Shown: one piece after another, positions 26,799-35,948 of the stretch | Layout of the letters: each line of letters begins with the position of its first letter | Numbering within the stretch: position 1 is the stretch's first letter | From: CAVREM01 sp963728825 | GTDB lineage: Bacteria; Acidobacteriota; Vicinamibacteria; Vicinamibacterales; CAVVIG01 | Direction: 5' to 3' | DNA length: 64,000 bases | Assembly (NCBI GenBank): GCA_963728825.1 | Contig: CAVSLA010000001.1 | Coordinates: forward strand, 62,001-126,000 | Made by a program: the position numbers and the translations under genes | Notes under the pieces: generated by a model | Told to the model about the DNA's origin: nothing | The model's database searches: none | The model's input: only the letters and a program-made list of their open reading frames with translations

Positions 26799-27023
26799 TC
26801 AGTCCTCCCAGTCGGGGCTGAGGCCGGTCAGGCCGGTCCACGCCAGCGCAACGCCAGTCGCTCCGACCACCAGGCTGAGTCCCTCCACCCACCAGGCGCT
26901 GAAGCGGCCGCTGATCTGCAGATAGGCAGCCGGCACGACCATCAGCAACCCGATCACCGTCACCAGCAGGCGGCGGCGCACCAGACGCAGCAGCGCGCCG
27001 CGCGAGCGGCGGAGGAGTGACAT
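26799..27023 (-). CDS. Small membrane protein, 74 aa
   Basis: Begins at an ATG at 27023 (MSLLRRSRGALLRLVRRRLL) and has two predicted helices (VTVIGLLMVVPAAYL and LSLVVGATGVALAWTGLTGL). It converges on the HD-GYP gene, ending 1 bp from its stop, and is divergent from the reductase-like gene (25-bp gap). No family recognised; coding status rests on composition and spacing. Confidence 0.5.
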   Translation of the reverse strand: MSLLRRSRGALLRLVRRRLLVTVIGLLMVVPAAYLQISGRFSAWWVEGLSLVVGATGVALAWTGLTGLSPDWED

Positions 27024-27047
27024 CTCGCTGAGATAGCATATCTCTCC

Positions 27048-27746
27048 GTGGCGGTGACCCTGGCGATCCGCGAAGTACTGCCTGCTACGCCGCGCGCGCG
27101 CGTGGTGAGGATTGGACTGGATGGTCAGCCGTTTTCCTACCGCGCCGGTCAGGCCGTCCTGGTCGCGAGTTCCGGATCCGAGCGTCGAAAACCGTATTCG
27201 ATCGCGTCCGCGCCCGAAGACGCGGCGCGCGACGGTTTCTTCGAACTGCTGGTTGGAGTCAACGCAGAAGGGGTGGCCGGGCCTCACTTGCCGCTCGAGC
27301 CCGGCACCGCGGTGGATGTCGAAGGGCCGATCGGCCGCTTTGTGTTTCCAGACGACCCGAGGGAGCGGCGGTTTATCTTCATCGCCGGTGGCACCGGCAT
27401 CGCGCCTCTGCGCGCGATGCTCCGCCACGCGCTTCGACTGCCGGGACGAGAGGTCGGCCTCCTCTACAGCGCTCGCACTCCGCACGAGTTCGCGTTCGAG
27501 GAGGAGCTCCGCTCGCTCGCACGAGAGGGACAGATCGAGCTCCGTCAGACCGTAACGCGTGAGTTTCCGGACACCTGGGAGGGAACGCGTGGCCGCATCA
27601 GCCGTACCGAGCTGGCGCCGCTCGTCCACGACGCCGCGACGTTGTGCTTCGTCTGCGGGCCGCCGGCGCTCGTCGAGGAAATTCCGAGACAGCTCAACGA
27701 GCTCGGCGTCGCGCCGTCGAGAATCCGCGTCGAGGAGTGGACCTGA
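27048..27746 (+). CDS. Ferredoxin--NADP reductase-like FAD/NAD(P)-binding oxidoreductase
   Basis: 232 aa from a GTG start. The FAD domain contains RKPYSIASAPED (the RxYS FAD motif) and the NAD(P) domain FIAGGTGIAPLRAMLRHAL plus CFVCGPPALVEEIPRQL. This layout fits flavoprotein reductases of the FNR/phenol-hydroxylase-reductase family without a 2Fe-2S domain. The electron partner is not encoded next to it. GTG at 27054 is an alternative start. Confidence 0.82.
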   Translation: MAVTLAIREVLPATPRARVVRIGLDGQPFSYRAGQAVLVASSGSERRKPYSIASAPEDAARDGFFELLVGVNAEGVAGPHLPLEPGTAVDVEGPIGRFVFPDDPRERRFIFIAGGTGIAPLRAMLRHALRLPGREVGLLYSARTPHEFAFEEELRSLAREGQIELRQTVTREFPDTWEGTRGRISRTELAPLVHDAATLCFVCGPPALVEEIPRQLNELGVAPSRIRVEEWT

Positions 27747-27774
27747 CGGACCCCGCCGGCGCGACGCTCAACGG

Positions 27775-28092
27775 CTACGGTTGAGAAGCGTCCACCTGGA
27801 GCGTCGACCTGACGTCTTTGACTCCCGGGATACCCCGCGCCAGCTGAACCGCCCGCTGCTCCTCTGTCCGGTTCCTGACAATGCCGGACATCGTCACCAC
27901 GCCGAGCGTCGTATCGACGTCGATCTTGAGCCCGGCCACCTGCGGATCGTTCAAGAGTGCGGTTTTCACGCGCGTCGTGATCGTCGCATCGTCGATCGTT
28001 TCTCCCACGGTCCGGCCGCAGGCGCCAACGAGCAGCGGAACGACGACGAGCAGTGCGACGTACCATGCCGAAACTTTTCCATGACGGAACAT
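27775..28092 (-). CDS. BON-domain lipoprotein
   Basis: 105 aa. A signal peptide ends in a lipobox (LVGACG), then one BON domain follows (DATITTRVKTALLNDPQVAG, IDVDTTLGVVTMSGIVRN, GIPGVKDVRSTLQV). BON proteins such as OsmY bind phospholipid or stabilise the envelope under stress. Converges on the reductase gene. Confidence 0.82.
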   Translation of the reverse strand: MFRHGKVSAWYVALLVVVPLLVGACGRTVGETIDDATITTRVKTALLNDPQVAGLKIDVDTTLGVVTMSGIVRNRTEEQRAVQLARGIPGVKDVRSTLQVDASQP

Positions 28093-28127
28093 CTCTCACC
28101 CTCCCCATCATCAACCGAGAGAACTGA

Positions 28128-28166
28128 TTAGGTCAGCTCCTCAGTTCTCAGCTCCTCAGCTTCAGG
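28128..28166. repeat. Short intergenic microrepeat, CAGCTCCT-type
   Basis: Words CAGCTCCTCAG / CAGTTCTCAG recur between the BON gene and fabI; related CTCAGCTCCTCAG words recur at 51598-51620, where they form the stop region of another gene. Confidence 0.45.
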
Positions 28167-28191
28167 AGCTCTGTGGGGGCGGAGGTGCAAC

Positions 28192-28965
28192 CTAAATGCC
28201 GATGGCGTGATAACCGCCGTCGACCATGACGATCTCGCCGGTAATGGCGCGCGAGGCGGGGCTGAGAAGGAAGACGGCCGCGTCGGCCACTTCGCCGAGC
28301 TCGACGTTTCGGCGCAGCGGCGCACGGTCACGATAGACCTGCAGGATGTTTGAAAACCCCGAAATGCCGGCCGCGGCCAGCGTCTTGATGGGACCAGCCG
28401 AGATGGCGTTGACGCGGATGTTCTTCGCGCCGAGGTCACTCGCCAGATATCGCACGGAGGCTTCCAGCGCTGCCTTGGCAACTCCCATCACGTTGTAGTT
28501 CGTGAACACGCGCTGGCTCCCGAGGTAGGTCAGCGTCAGGACGCTGCCACCGCCGCGGCGGTCCATCAACGGCATGACAGCGCGGGTGAGGCCGATCAGG
28601 GAGTAGGCGCTGACGTCGAGCGCAATCCGGAAGCTTTCGCGAGTCGTGTCGACAAACGGATTGCTCAGTGCGTCGGCGGGCGCGAACGCGGCGCCGTGCA
28701 CCAGAAAGTCGAGGCCGCCAAACTCGCGATCGATCGCGCTTGTGAGATCCGTGATGTGCTGATCGCTCGTCACGTCGCACGGCAGTACGACGGCGTTGTC
28801 GAGCTTCGCGGCGAGCTCGCGAACGTTCTCCTCGAGGCGTTGGCTGGGATACGTAAAGGCCAGTCGGGCGCCAGCCGCGGCAGCCGCCTGCGCGATCCCC
28901 CATGAAATCGAGCGCTTGTTGGCCACACCCACGATGAGGCCGTGTTTGCCGGCGAGGTCAGCCAT
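28192..28965 (-). CDS. fabI: Enoyl-[acyl-carrier-protein] reductase (NADH)
   Basis: 257 aa SDR-fold enzyme for the last step of fatty-acid elongation. It shows the FabI GVANKRSISWGIAQA cofactor motif, the SLDSAIL-region equivalent, and the catalytic Tyr-x6-Lys in NYNVMGVAKAALE, plus AGPIKTLAAAGI, the family's substrate-loop signature. It lies 15 bp downstream of the zinc-ribbon/disordered protein gene. Confidence 0.92.
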   Translation of the reverse strand: MADLAGKHGLIVGVANKRSISWGIAQAAAAAGARLAFTYPSQRLEENVRELAAKLDNAVVLPCDVTSDQHITDLTSAIDREFGGLDFLVHGAAFAPADALSNPFVDTTRESFRIALDVSAYSLIGLTRAVMPLMDRRGGGSVLTLTYLGSQRVFTNYNVMGVAKAALEASVRYLASDLGAKNIRVNAISAGPIKTLAAAGISGFSNILQVYRDRAPLRRNVELGEVADAAVFLLSPASRAITGEIVMVDGGYHAIGI

Positions 28966-28980
28966 CGACGGTTGCGACGG

Positions 28981-29691
28981 TTACTTGGAACGCTTGCGAC
29001 CGGGCCCATGACGCCGGCCGGCGCGAGGCGACAGAGAACCCTGTGGCGGCCGACCGCGCAGCGGCCCACCGGTGTTGCCGTTCGATCGATTCCCTTGAAA
29101 TTGCTGGCCGCTTCGTTGAGGGCGCGGACGGAATCGATTGGTACGTCCGCCCGGCTGACGGATCGTGAAATCCGGCGCCGGGCGCGTCGGCGGCGGCTGC
29201 CCCTCGGGACGCGGCAGCGAGGCGCGAATCAACGGCCGATGCACCGGGCCCTCTTCGCGATCTTCTCCTGCGTCGCGTTCTTCGTCCTCGGCATCACTTG
29301 GGTCGTTGGGTGCTTCGGCGTCTGCGGCTGCCATCTCGCGTGCCTCTTCGGCGATCGCCTGTGCCGGAGCCTCCGGCGCGATGTCTTCTTTGACTTCCAT
29401 CTCTGGTTGACCGTCCACTTGGCCGTTGTCCTCGAGGATCTCTTCGTGCGGCACGCGCTTCGGGGCGCCGCCGGCGACTTGCGCGTAGAGAGCGGGCGGT
29501 GAGTCTGACTTGCGGCGTTGACGCGGCACCTTTGCGTGTCGGTACTCGTGCTCCGCATCACACGTTGTGCAGCGCGTCTGCTTGACGTCCGCACCAATCA
29601 TCGCGACCACGGCGTGGTTGGTCAGCCGCCGCTCGCGAGGACAGTAATCGTCCAGAATGTCACCAAGCCGAAGCTGGCGCTGCTGCATCAA
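28981..29691 (-). CDS. Zinc-ribbon protein with long disordered tail
   Basis: 236 aa. The N-terminus DDYCPRERRLTNHAVVAMIG and TRCTTCDAEHEYRHAKVP suggest a small zinc-binding domain (Cys 17; CTTC ~41-44). I recall similar sequences from acidobacterial genomes, without known function. The middle is acidic (Glu/Ala/Asp), the C-terminal ~70 residues are Arg/Gly/Pro-rich (GRTNRFRPRPQRSGQQFQGN), resembling RNA-binding tails. It precedes fabI in the same direction. Confidence 0.7.
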   Translation of the reverse strand: MMQQRQLRLGDILDDYCPRERRLTNHAVVAMIGADVKQTRCTTCDAEHEYRHAKVPRQRRKSDSPPALYAQVAGGAPKRVPHEEILEDNGQVDGQPEMEVKEDIAPEAPAQAIAEEAREMAAADAEAPNDPSDAEDEERDAGEDREEGPVHRPLIRASLPRPEGQPPPTRPAPDFTIRQPGGRTNRFRPRPQRSGQQFQGNRSNGNTGGPLRGRPPQGSLSPRAGRRHGPGRKRSK

Positions 29692-29749
29692 GAGCTCCCG
29701 ACGGGTCCTCGCTGGAAGGGAAAGAAATTGCGAAAGGCGTCCGAAGATA

Positions 29750-31141
29750 TTAGCAGAGCTTGTCGGCCCGTTTCAACCAGGCCTGGACAGCTGCCAGGGA
29801 CTCCCGGACCGCGGCCGGCGCCGTCGATTGCGGGGTGCGCTTGGCCGCGACCGACTGCTGCGGCGTGACGCGCTCGATGATGTCCGCTTCGAACAGGTCG
29901 CTGGCGTCCCGCCATTCTTCCAGACTCAGGGATCCGAATTCGCGCTTTTCCGCCACCAGTCGCCGGACAAGTCCGCCGACGATTTCGTGGGCGCGGCGGA
30001 ACGGCACGCCGCGCGCGACCAGGTAGTCGGCAACATCGGTGGCCAGCAGCAAGCCGGATGCCGCCCGCGCCGCGCGCTCGCGATTCAGCGCAAGACCGGT
30101 CACGACCGACTGGACGACGGTGAGGCAGCCGTCGAGCGTGTCTTCTGCATCAAAGACGGCGTGCTTGTCCTCCTGAAGGTCCTTGTTGTAGCCGCTCGGC
30201 AGCCCTTTCATCGTCGTGAGGAGCGCCATGAGGTCGCCGATCGCCCGACCCGACTTGCCGCGCACGAGCTCGAGCGGATCGGGATTCTTCTTCTGCGGCA
30301 TCATGCTGCTGCCGGTACTCAGGGCATCTGACAGCTCGAAGAATTGATGCTCGTCGCCTGACAGGATGATGACGTCCTCCGCCAGGCGGCTCAGGTGAAT
30401 CATCGTCAGCGCACAAGCAAACAGAAACGCCGCCGCAAAGTCGCGATCCGACGATGCGTCGATGCTGTTGGCGACCACGCGCGAGAACCCGAGATCGGCG
30501 GCGAGCGCCTGGACGTCCACCGCATACGCGGTCCCCGCGATCGCTCCCGAGCCGAGCGGCAGCCAGTCGGCGTCGCTACGCGCGGTCTCGAGCCGATCGA
30601 AGTCGCGCCGCAGCGATGCCGCATGCGCCAGGAAGAAGTGCGCGACGAGCACCGGCTGGGCCGGCCGAAAGTGGGTGAACGCCGGCATGATGGCCTCGCC
30701 GGCGGAGGCCGCCTGCGTCGCCAGCCCGCCGATCACCCCCTCGATCCCGCGTTGGAGCGCTCGAATCCGGCGGCGCAGATACAGGCGCAGATCGAGCGAC
30801 ACCTGTTCGTTGCGCGAGCGGCCAGTATGGAGCCGCCGCCCCGCATCACCCAGACGTTCGACCAGCAGACGTTCGACAAAACTGTGAACGTCTTCATCCG
30901 ATCCCACGAGAAACGCCGGGTCGGAGCGGCCGCGGTCGAGGATCGCCGTCAGCGCATCGCTGATGGCCGAGCCTTCCTTAGCGGTGAGGACACCGGCGCG
31001 GGTCAGCGCGCGCGCCCAGGCGAGGCTGCCGGTGACGTCGTCCTCGAAGAGTCTTCTGTCGAAACTGAATGACGAGCCCCATTCGAAGGCCGTGGTGTCC
31101 GGCGCGGCGTCGAATCGGCCCGACCAGAGGTGAGTAGTCAT
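29750..31141 (-). CDS. argH: Argininosuccinate lyase
   Basis: 463 aa, full family length; cleaves argininosuccinate to arginine and fumarate. The fumarase/aspartase signature GSSMMPQKKNPDPLELVRGK is intact, as are the N-terminal LWSGRFDAAPDTTAFEWGSS and HTGRSRNEQVSLDLRLYLR. No frame disruption. It is downstream of the argG-like gene, separated by a CAGTCGT microrepeat. Confidence 0.93.
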   Translation of the reverse strand: MTTHLWSGRFDAAPDTTAFEWGSSFSFDRRLFEDDVTGSLAWARALTRAGVLTAKEGSAISDALTAILDRGRSDPAFLVGSDEDVHSFVERLLVERLGDAGRRLHTGRSRNEQVSLDLRLYLRRRIRALQRGIEGVIGGLATQAASAGEAIMPAFTHFRPAQPVLVAHFFLAHAASLRRDFDRLETARSDADWLPLGSGAIAGTAYAVDVQALAADLGFSRVVANSIDASSDRDFAAAFLFACALTMIHLSRLAEDVIILSGDEHQFFELSDALSTGSSMMPQKKNPDPLELVRGKSGRAIGDLMALLTTMKGLPSGYNKDLQEDKHAVFDAEDTLDGCLTVVQSVVTGLALNRERAARAASGLLLATDVADYLVARGVPFRRAHEIVGGLVRRLVAEKREFGSLSLEEWRDASDLFEADIIERVTPQQSVAAKRTPQSTAPAAVRESLAAVQAWLKRADKLC

Positions 31142-31176
31142 CAGTCGTCAGTCAGCAGTCGTCAGTCGTCAGTCGC
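31139..31176. repeat. Intergenic microrepeat, CAGTCGT-type
   Basis: Five units of CAGTCGT/CAGTCAG lie between argH and the argG-like gene, overlapping the argH start codon. A similar CAGTCGG array is at 1108-1152. Confidence 0.65.
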
Positions 31177-31183
31177 GGGCGTT

Positions 31184-32221
31184 TCACGCTGGTGGAGCGG
31201 TCAATACCGCCGCGCGGCTGTGGTGGGCCGGCTGGCGACGCCCGGCCGTTCGGCACGCACCCTTGAACAGCTTCAGCCGCACGTCACCGCTGACGCGCTC
31301 CTGCACCTTGTCGACGAACGCGTCGAGCGCTTCGCGAAACGGCGTGAACCACAGACCATGGCAGACCAGGTCGGCGTAGTGAGCGCGCACCTGCCGCGTG
31401 AAGCGATCGAGATCGCGCGCGGCGATGACCTTGGTGAGCTCCCGATGGGCGGTGTGCAGCACGATGGCGGCCGGCGCTTCGTAGACCCTCCGGAAGCGCC
31501 CGCCCGCCGCCCGTGTCTCGACGAGATCCAGTCGGCCCACGCCGTGGGCGCCGGCAATCGTCGTCAGGCTGCCAATCAGATCGACGAGCGGCATCGTGAC
31601 GCCGTTGATCGCAACCGGTCTGCCGCCCTCGAACGACACTTCCACGTAGGCTGGCTCGTTGGGACACTCGGTGCCGGATTTCGTCAGCGTGTAGAGATCT
31701 TCTGGCGGTTCGCCCCACGGTTCGTCCAGCGCCGGATAGTCGACGGAGCGACCCCACAGGTTGGCGCTGACACTGGGCACGGCACCGTGAGCGTCGTCGC
31801 GCGGCAGCGTGATGACGTCGAGTGACGGCCCCGCTGTGCGGACGGTGACGTGCAGCGCCGACAACAAGGTCCCGCCATGGGCGACCGACGACGCGTGCTC
31901 GATCGCCGCGATCTCGACCAGCTTGCGGGCAATCAGCGGCCAGGCGAGCGCGCCCTCCAGCGGGTAGCGATCCTCGTAGAGCGCATCGGCCTTGAGCACC
32001 GGCACGACATAGTTGCGGGCGAACTCTTCGCGAAGATCGAGGACGTGCGCGCGGGCCGCGCCGAGCGCGAGGGCGCGGTCACGCACCGCCGTGAGATCGC
32101 CGCCTTGCCCCAGATCGAGGGTCACCGCAATCACCTCGGCGCGGTGGGCCGACTTGAGCCACTCGATAGCCGCGGCGGTGCCGACGCCACCTGAGTAGGC
32201 GAGGACGATCCGCTCGGTCAT
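31184..32221 (-). CDS. argG: Argininosuccinate synthase-like protein with altered catalytic motifs
   Basis: 345 aa from the ATG at 32221 (normal ArgG is ~400). Global alignment to ArgG is clear: VIAVTLDLGQGGDL, NYVVPVLKADALYEDRYPLE, NLWGRSVDYPALDEPWGEPPED, VYEAPAAIVLHTAHRELT, CHGLWFTPFREALDAFVDKV. However the ATP loop SGGLDTS reads SGGVGTA and the citrulline/aspartate signature GCTGKGNDQ is HGGTLLSA, and the C-terminus is short. It is either a divergent functional form or an inactive paralogue. It lies between argH and argR. Confidence 0.8.
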   Translation of the reverse strand: MTERIVLAYSGGVGTAAAIEWLKSAHRAEVIAVTLDLGQGGDLTAVRDRALALGAARAHVLDLREEFARNYVVPVLKADALYEDRYPLEGALAWPLIARKLVEIAAIEHASSVAHGGTLLSALHVTVRTAGPSLDVITLPRDDAHGAVPSVSANLWGRSVDYPALDEPWGEPPEDLYTLTKSGTECPNEPAYVEVSFEGGRPVAINGVTMPLVDLIGSLTTIAGAHGVGRLDLVETRAAGGRFRRVYEAPAAIVLHTAHRELTKVIAARDLDRFTRQVRAHYADLVCHGLWFTPFREALDAFVDKVQERVSGDVRLKLFKGACRTAGRRQPAHHSRAAVLTAPPA

Positions 32222-32248
32222 GTTCGGCAATGGCGGCAGCGCGTCATC

Positions 32249-32701
32249 CTACAGGCCCGCGTACTCTTCGAGCCGCTTGACGAGCTCGGCGGCACGGCGA
32301 TCGCTGCGGGCGATCACGAGAATCGTATCGTCGCCGGCAATCGTGCCGACGACTTCCGGCAGCCGGGCGCGATCGATCGCCACCGCCAGCGGCTGTGATT
32401 GACCGGCGCCGGTGCGCACGACGACCAGCTGCTGCACGCGATCGACTTTTCGCAGGAACTCCGCGGCGGCGTGTTCGAGCGCGCCGAGCACGGTCTGCGG
32501 ACTCGGCGCGTCGGCGCCCGGCCGCTGGTAGGCGCCGTCGCCCGAGCGCTTGACCAGGCCGAGGTCTTTGATGTCCCGGGAAATCGTCGCCTGCGTGGCT
32601 TTCAAGCCCTGGCGATGCAGCAGGCGGCGGAGCTGCTCCTGGCTGTGGAGCGGCTGGCGATCGATCAGCTCGAGGATGGCGCTCTGCCGGCGGGCTTTCA
32701 T
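32249..32701 (-). CDS. argR: Arginine repressor ArgR
   Basis: 150 aa from the ATG at 32701, the usual ArgR length. The N-terminal winged helix (AILELIDRQPLHSQEQLRRL, ATQATISRDIKDLGLVKR) binds ARG boxes; the C-terminal domain (VVRTGAGQSQPLAVAIDRAR, VVGTIAGDDTILVIARSD) forms hexamers and binds arginine. It is divergent from argC across a 70-bp AT-rich gap, as expected for autoregulated arginine control. Confidence 0.92.
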   Translation of the reverse strand: MKARRQSAILELIDRQPLHSQEQLRRLLHRQGLKATQATISRDIKDLGLVKRSGDGAYQRPGADAPSPQTVLGALEHAAAEFLRKVDRVQQLVVVRTGAGQSQPLAVAIDRARLPEVVGTIAGDDTILVIARSDRRAAELVKRLEEYAGL

Positions 32702-32731
32702 AGCTGCATCCGAGATTATACATCGCGTTCG

Positions 32732-32760
32732 TTGATTTGGCGGCATGATTCGTGTATAAC
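32732..32760 (+). promoter_or_regulatory. Putative sigma-70 promoter of the argCBDJF operon
   Basis: TTGATT (-35, 32732-32737), 17-bp spacer and TATAAC (-10, 32755-32760), ending 11 bp before the argC ATG. The sequence TGTATAACTATTC overlapping the -10 is AT-rich and could be half of an ARG box. A TATAAT box on the opposite strand (32715-32720) may serve argR. Confidence 0.55.
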
Positions 32761-32771
32761 TATTCTCTTCG

Positions 32772-33818
32772 ATGCATAGTGTCGCGGCAGCCAGCACGAT
32801 CCCCGGAGCCACCGCCGCCGCCGGCGGCGTCGTCACCCGGGTCGCCATCGCCGGCGCGACCGGTTACACCGGACAGGAGCTGCTGCGCCTGCTGGCGCGT
32901 CATCCGTCGGTCCGCATCACGCTGGCCACGTCCTCGAGCGCGGCGTCGGCGGCGCGGCGGCTGCCGGCGCTCGGTCGGATCTGGGACGGCACCATCACGC
33001 CGCTCGATGTCGACCTGCTGGCGCGTGAAGCCGACATCGTGTTCCTGGCGCTGCCCGATACCGCTGCCGCGGAGCTCGCGCCGGCACTCGTCGGCCGGGG
33101 AGCACGCGTCATCGACCTGTCGGGGGCATTCCGGTTGCGGGACGCGGACGAGCGGGCGCGCTGGTATCCCGAAACGCACGAGGTGCCGGAGCGACTTGCC
33201 TACGGGCTGACCGAGCGCGAACGCGACAACATTCGCGAGGCGGCGCTGGTCGCCAACCCCGGCTGCTACCCGACGGCGTCACTGCTGGCGATCGCGCCGC
33301 TCGCCGACGCCGGCGTGCTGGTGGCCGGCAAGGACATCATCGTCGACGCCAAATCGGGCGTGTCGGGCGCCGGTCGGACACCCTCCGAGCGGACCCATTT
33401 CTCGGAAGTGCACGGCAGCATGTCGGCCTACGGGGTGTTCGGGCATCGTCACGGCGCGGAAATCGAGCAGGGGCTCGGCCGCCAGGTGACGTTCACGCCG
33501 CATCTCGCGCCGCTCGATCGCGGCATCTTCGCCACGATCTACGTCCGGGTGTCGGATGGGACGAGCGACGAGACGCTCGACGAAATTTATCAGGCCGCCT
33601 ACGCCGACGCGGCCTTCGTCCGCCCGGTCGGGACCGCGTTGCCGGAAATCAAACACGTCGCGCAGACCAACTTCTGCGATATCGGCTGGCGGGTCGACCC
33701 GTCGGGTCGTGCGATTCTGATTTCGGTGATCGACAATCTCCTGAAAGGAGCGTCGGGCCAGGCCGTGCAGAACATGAACGTGCTGCTCGGCTTACCGGAG
33801 ACCACCGGACTGCTGTGA
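32772..33818 (+). CDS. argC: N-acetyl-gamma-glutamyl-phosphate reductase
   Basis: 348 aa, intact. NADP loop VAIAGATGYTGQELLRLLAR, catalytic Cys in ANPGCYPTASLLAIAPL, and HLAPLDRGIFATIYV are present. Third step of arginine synthesis. The first ~24 residues (HSVAAASTIPGATAAAGG) are extra, so a later GTG may be the true start. The stop overlaps the argB GTG by 4 bp. Confidence 0.92.
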   Translation: MHSVAAASTIPGATAAAGGVVTRVAIAGATGYTGQELLRLLARHPSVRITLATSSSAASAARRLPALGRIWDGTITPLDVDLLAREADIVFLALPDTAAAELAPALVGRGARVIDLSGAFRLRDADERARWYPETHEVPERLAYGLTERERDNIREAALVANPGCYPTASLLAIAPLADAGVLVAGKDIIVDAKSGVSGAGRTPSERTHFSEVHGSMSAYGVFGHRHGAEIEQGLGRQVTFTPHLAPLDRGIFATIYVRVSDGTSDETLDEIYQAAYADAAFVRPVGTALPEIKHVAQTNFCDIGWRVDPSGRAILISVIDNLLKGASGQAVQNMNVLLGLPETTGLL

Positions 33819-34646
33819 TCAAGCGGCCGGTGGTCGTCAAGTTCGGAGGAGAACTGCTCGATCGCGCCGCTCATCTGTCAGGCGTGGTCACCGCTGTCGG
33901 GAGAGTGGCGCGGCAGCTGCCGCTCGTCGTCGTTCACGGGGGCGGCAAGGAAATCGACACGGCGCTCCGAGCGGCGGGCATCGAGAAACGTCAGGTGGAT
34001 GGGCTGCGCGTCACCGACGAGGCCACCCTCGACGTCGTGGTCGGGGTGCTGGCGGGGTCGGTGAATACGCGTTTTGTCGCGGCAGCTGTCGGCGGTCGGC
34101 GTGAGGGCGGTTGGTCTGACTGGAGCGGATGCGGGCTGCGGTCTGTCAGAGGTGGCGCCGCCCCATCGGTCGGTTGACGGCCAACTGGTCGACCTCGGCC
34201 GCGTGGGGATCCCGAGCCGTCGCGCGGACGTCTCCCTGGTGGCGATGCTCGTCGAGCACGAGTTCGTGCCGATCATCGCCAGCATCGGCATCGCCGCCGA
34301 CGGTCGACTGTTGAACGTCAACGCCGATACGTTTGCCGGGCACATCGCCGAGCGGCTTGGCGCACGGCGGCTGGTTATCGCGGGAACGACGGCCGGCGTG
34401 CTGGACGACCGAGGAGCAACCGTCGAAGTGCTGGATCCGGCGGATATCGAACGGCTGATCAACGGCGGGACGGCAACGGCCGGGATGATTGCCAAGCTGC
34501 GAGCGTGTCAGGACGCGCTCGCCCACGGCGTCGGCGACGTGGTGATGGTGGACGGTCGCGACCCGAACGCGCTGGAAGCCGCCATGGTCGAAGCGGCACC
34601 ACCGAACGCGACGCGGATCGTCGCCACCGCCGATCGGGCGCTGTAA
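33815..34646 (+). CDS. argB: Acetylglutamate kinase (frameshifted)
   Basis: Second step of arginine synthesis. The frame-1 part has VVVKFGGELLD, PLVVVHGGGKEID and NTRFVAA; the remainder, in a second frame, has GVRAVGLTGADAG, VNADTFAGHIAERLGARRLV and INGGTATAGMIAKLRACQDAL. The break lies near 34080-34086. Joined length (~276 aa) is normal. GTG start at 33815 overlaps the argC stop. Confidence 0.88.
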
Positions 34647-34718
34647 GCCGGCCCGCTCGCCGGTGATGGCCGACGATGGCTCGAGCCGAGCCGGGTTCGG
34701 TCGATAAAAGGGGAAGAC

Positions 34719-35948
34719 GTGATTACGACGGCGTTACGCACCAGCGACGTTCAAGCGCTCGAACAGCGGCACGTGCTGCAGACCTATCGACGGCAGCCGG
34801 TGGTATTCGTCCGCGGCGAGGGCGTCCGGCTGTACGACGTCGACGGCCGCGAGTACCTGGACCTGCTGTCGGGTATCGGCGTGGCGTCGCTCGGACACGC
34901 GCATCCCGGGCTGGCCCGCGCGATCGCCGATCAGGCGCAGACGCTGATGCACACGTCGAACCTGTTCTTCCATCCGCTGCAGGGGCAGCTGGCCGAGCGA
35001 CTCGCCGGCCTGTCAGGGTTGCCGCGGGCGTTCTTCTGCAACAGCGGCGCCGAAGCGGTCGAGGCGTGTCTGAAGTTCGCGCGCCGCTACTGGTACACGC
35101 GCGGCGAGGCACGCGACCGAGATCGTCGCGCTCGAGCGGTCGTTTCACGGACGGACGATGGGCGCGCTGTCGGTCACCTCGGACGAGCACTACCGCGCGC
35201 CGTTCGCGCCGCTGCTGTCGGGCGTCGACGTGGGTGCCGCCGAACGATCCGGCGGCGCTCGCTGCAGGCCGTCTCGACCAGGACCGCCGCCATCATCGCC
35301 GAGCCGATTCAGGGTGAAGGCGGGGTGCGTCCCCTGACGCCGGCGTTCGCCGACGCCATCAGCGAGGCATGCGCGACGAGCGGCGCCTTGCTCATCGCCG
35401 ACGAGATTCAGAGCGGCCTCGGGCGGACCGGCCATCCGTTCTACTTCACCGCGCTCGGCATGAAGCCGCATCTCGTCTCGCTCGGCAAAGCGCTGGGCGG
35501 CGGTGTGCCGATTGGCGCCGCACTGATCAGCGAGGAAGTCGCGTCCACGATCGCGTATGGCGATCACGGCAGCACTTACGGCGGCAATCTGCTGGCCTGC
35601 CGGGCCGCGCTCTGCGTGCTCGACGAGCTGGTGGCCGGCGGACTGATCACGCAGATCGGCCGGGTCGGGCGGTTTTTCGACCAGCGGCTGCGGGCGATGG
35701 CGGCCAAGCACCCGATCGTGAAGGAGGTCCGCGGCGCCGGCCTCATCTGGGGCATCGAGCTGACGCGCGACGCGGCGCCGGTCGTGCCGGCGGCGCTCGA
35801 ACGGGGCGTCATCGTCAACCGGACGGCGGAGCGGGTCGTCAGATTGTTGCCGCCGCTCGTCATCACCGAAGCCGACGCCGACGTGGCGCTCGGCCGCCTC
35901 GACGCGGCGCTGGCCGCGGTCGCCGAAGAGGGAGGGCCACAGGGATGA
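34719..35948 (+). CDS. argD: Acetylornithine aminotransferase (internally frame-scrambled)
   Basis: PLP enzyme, 409 codons open from GTG at 34719 (preceded by AGGGGAAG). The N-terminal part (EYLDLLSGIGVASLGHAHPG, FFCNSGAEAVEACLKFAR) and C-terminal part (LIADEIQSGLGRTG, LGKALGGGVPIGA with the PLP Lys, GDHGSTYGGNLLACRA) are canonical. Codons ~128-181 are nonsense in this frame: the expected HATEIVALERSFHGRTMGAL is encoded in +1, and WVPPNDPAAL in +2. At least three indels near 35109, 35228 and 35262 cancel out, so no stop appears. Confidence 0.87.
   Translation: MITTALRTSDVQALEQRHVLQTYRRQPVVFVRGEGVRLYDVDGREYLDLLSGIGVASLGHAHPGLARAIADQAQTLMHTSNLFFHPLQGQLAERLAGLSGLPRAFFCNSGAEAVEACLKFARRYWYTRGEARDRDRRARAVVSRTDDGRAVGHLGRALPRAVRAAAVGRRRGCRRTIRRRSLQAVSTRTAAIIAEPIQGEGGVRPLTPAFADAISEACATSGALLIADEIQSGLGRTGHPFYFTALGMKPHLVSLGKALGGGVPIGAALISEEVASTIAYGDHGSTYGGNLLACRAALCVLDELVAGGLITQIGRVGRFFDQRLRAMAAKHPIVKEVRGAGLIWGIELTRDAAPVVPAALERGVIVNRTAERVVRLLPPLVITEADADVALGRLDAALAAVAEEGGPQG

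Noticed and set aside
26799..27629. 276-codon minus-strand open frame as one gene
   Set aside because: Its upstream two thirds lie antisense to the clear reductase gene; only the last 74 codons from 27023 look real.
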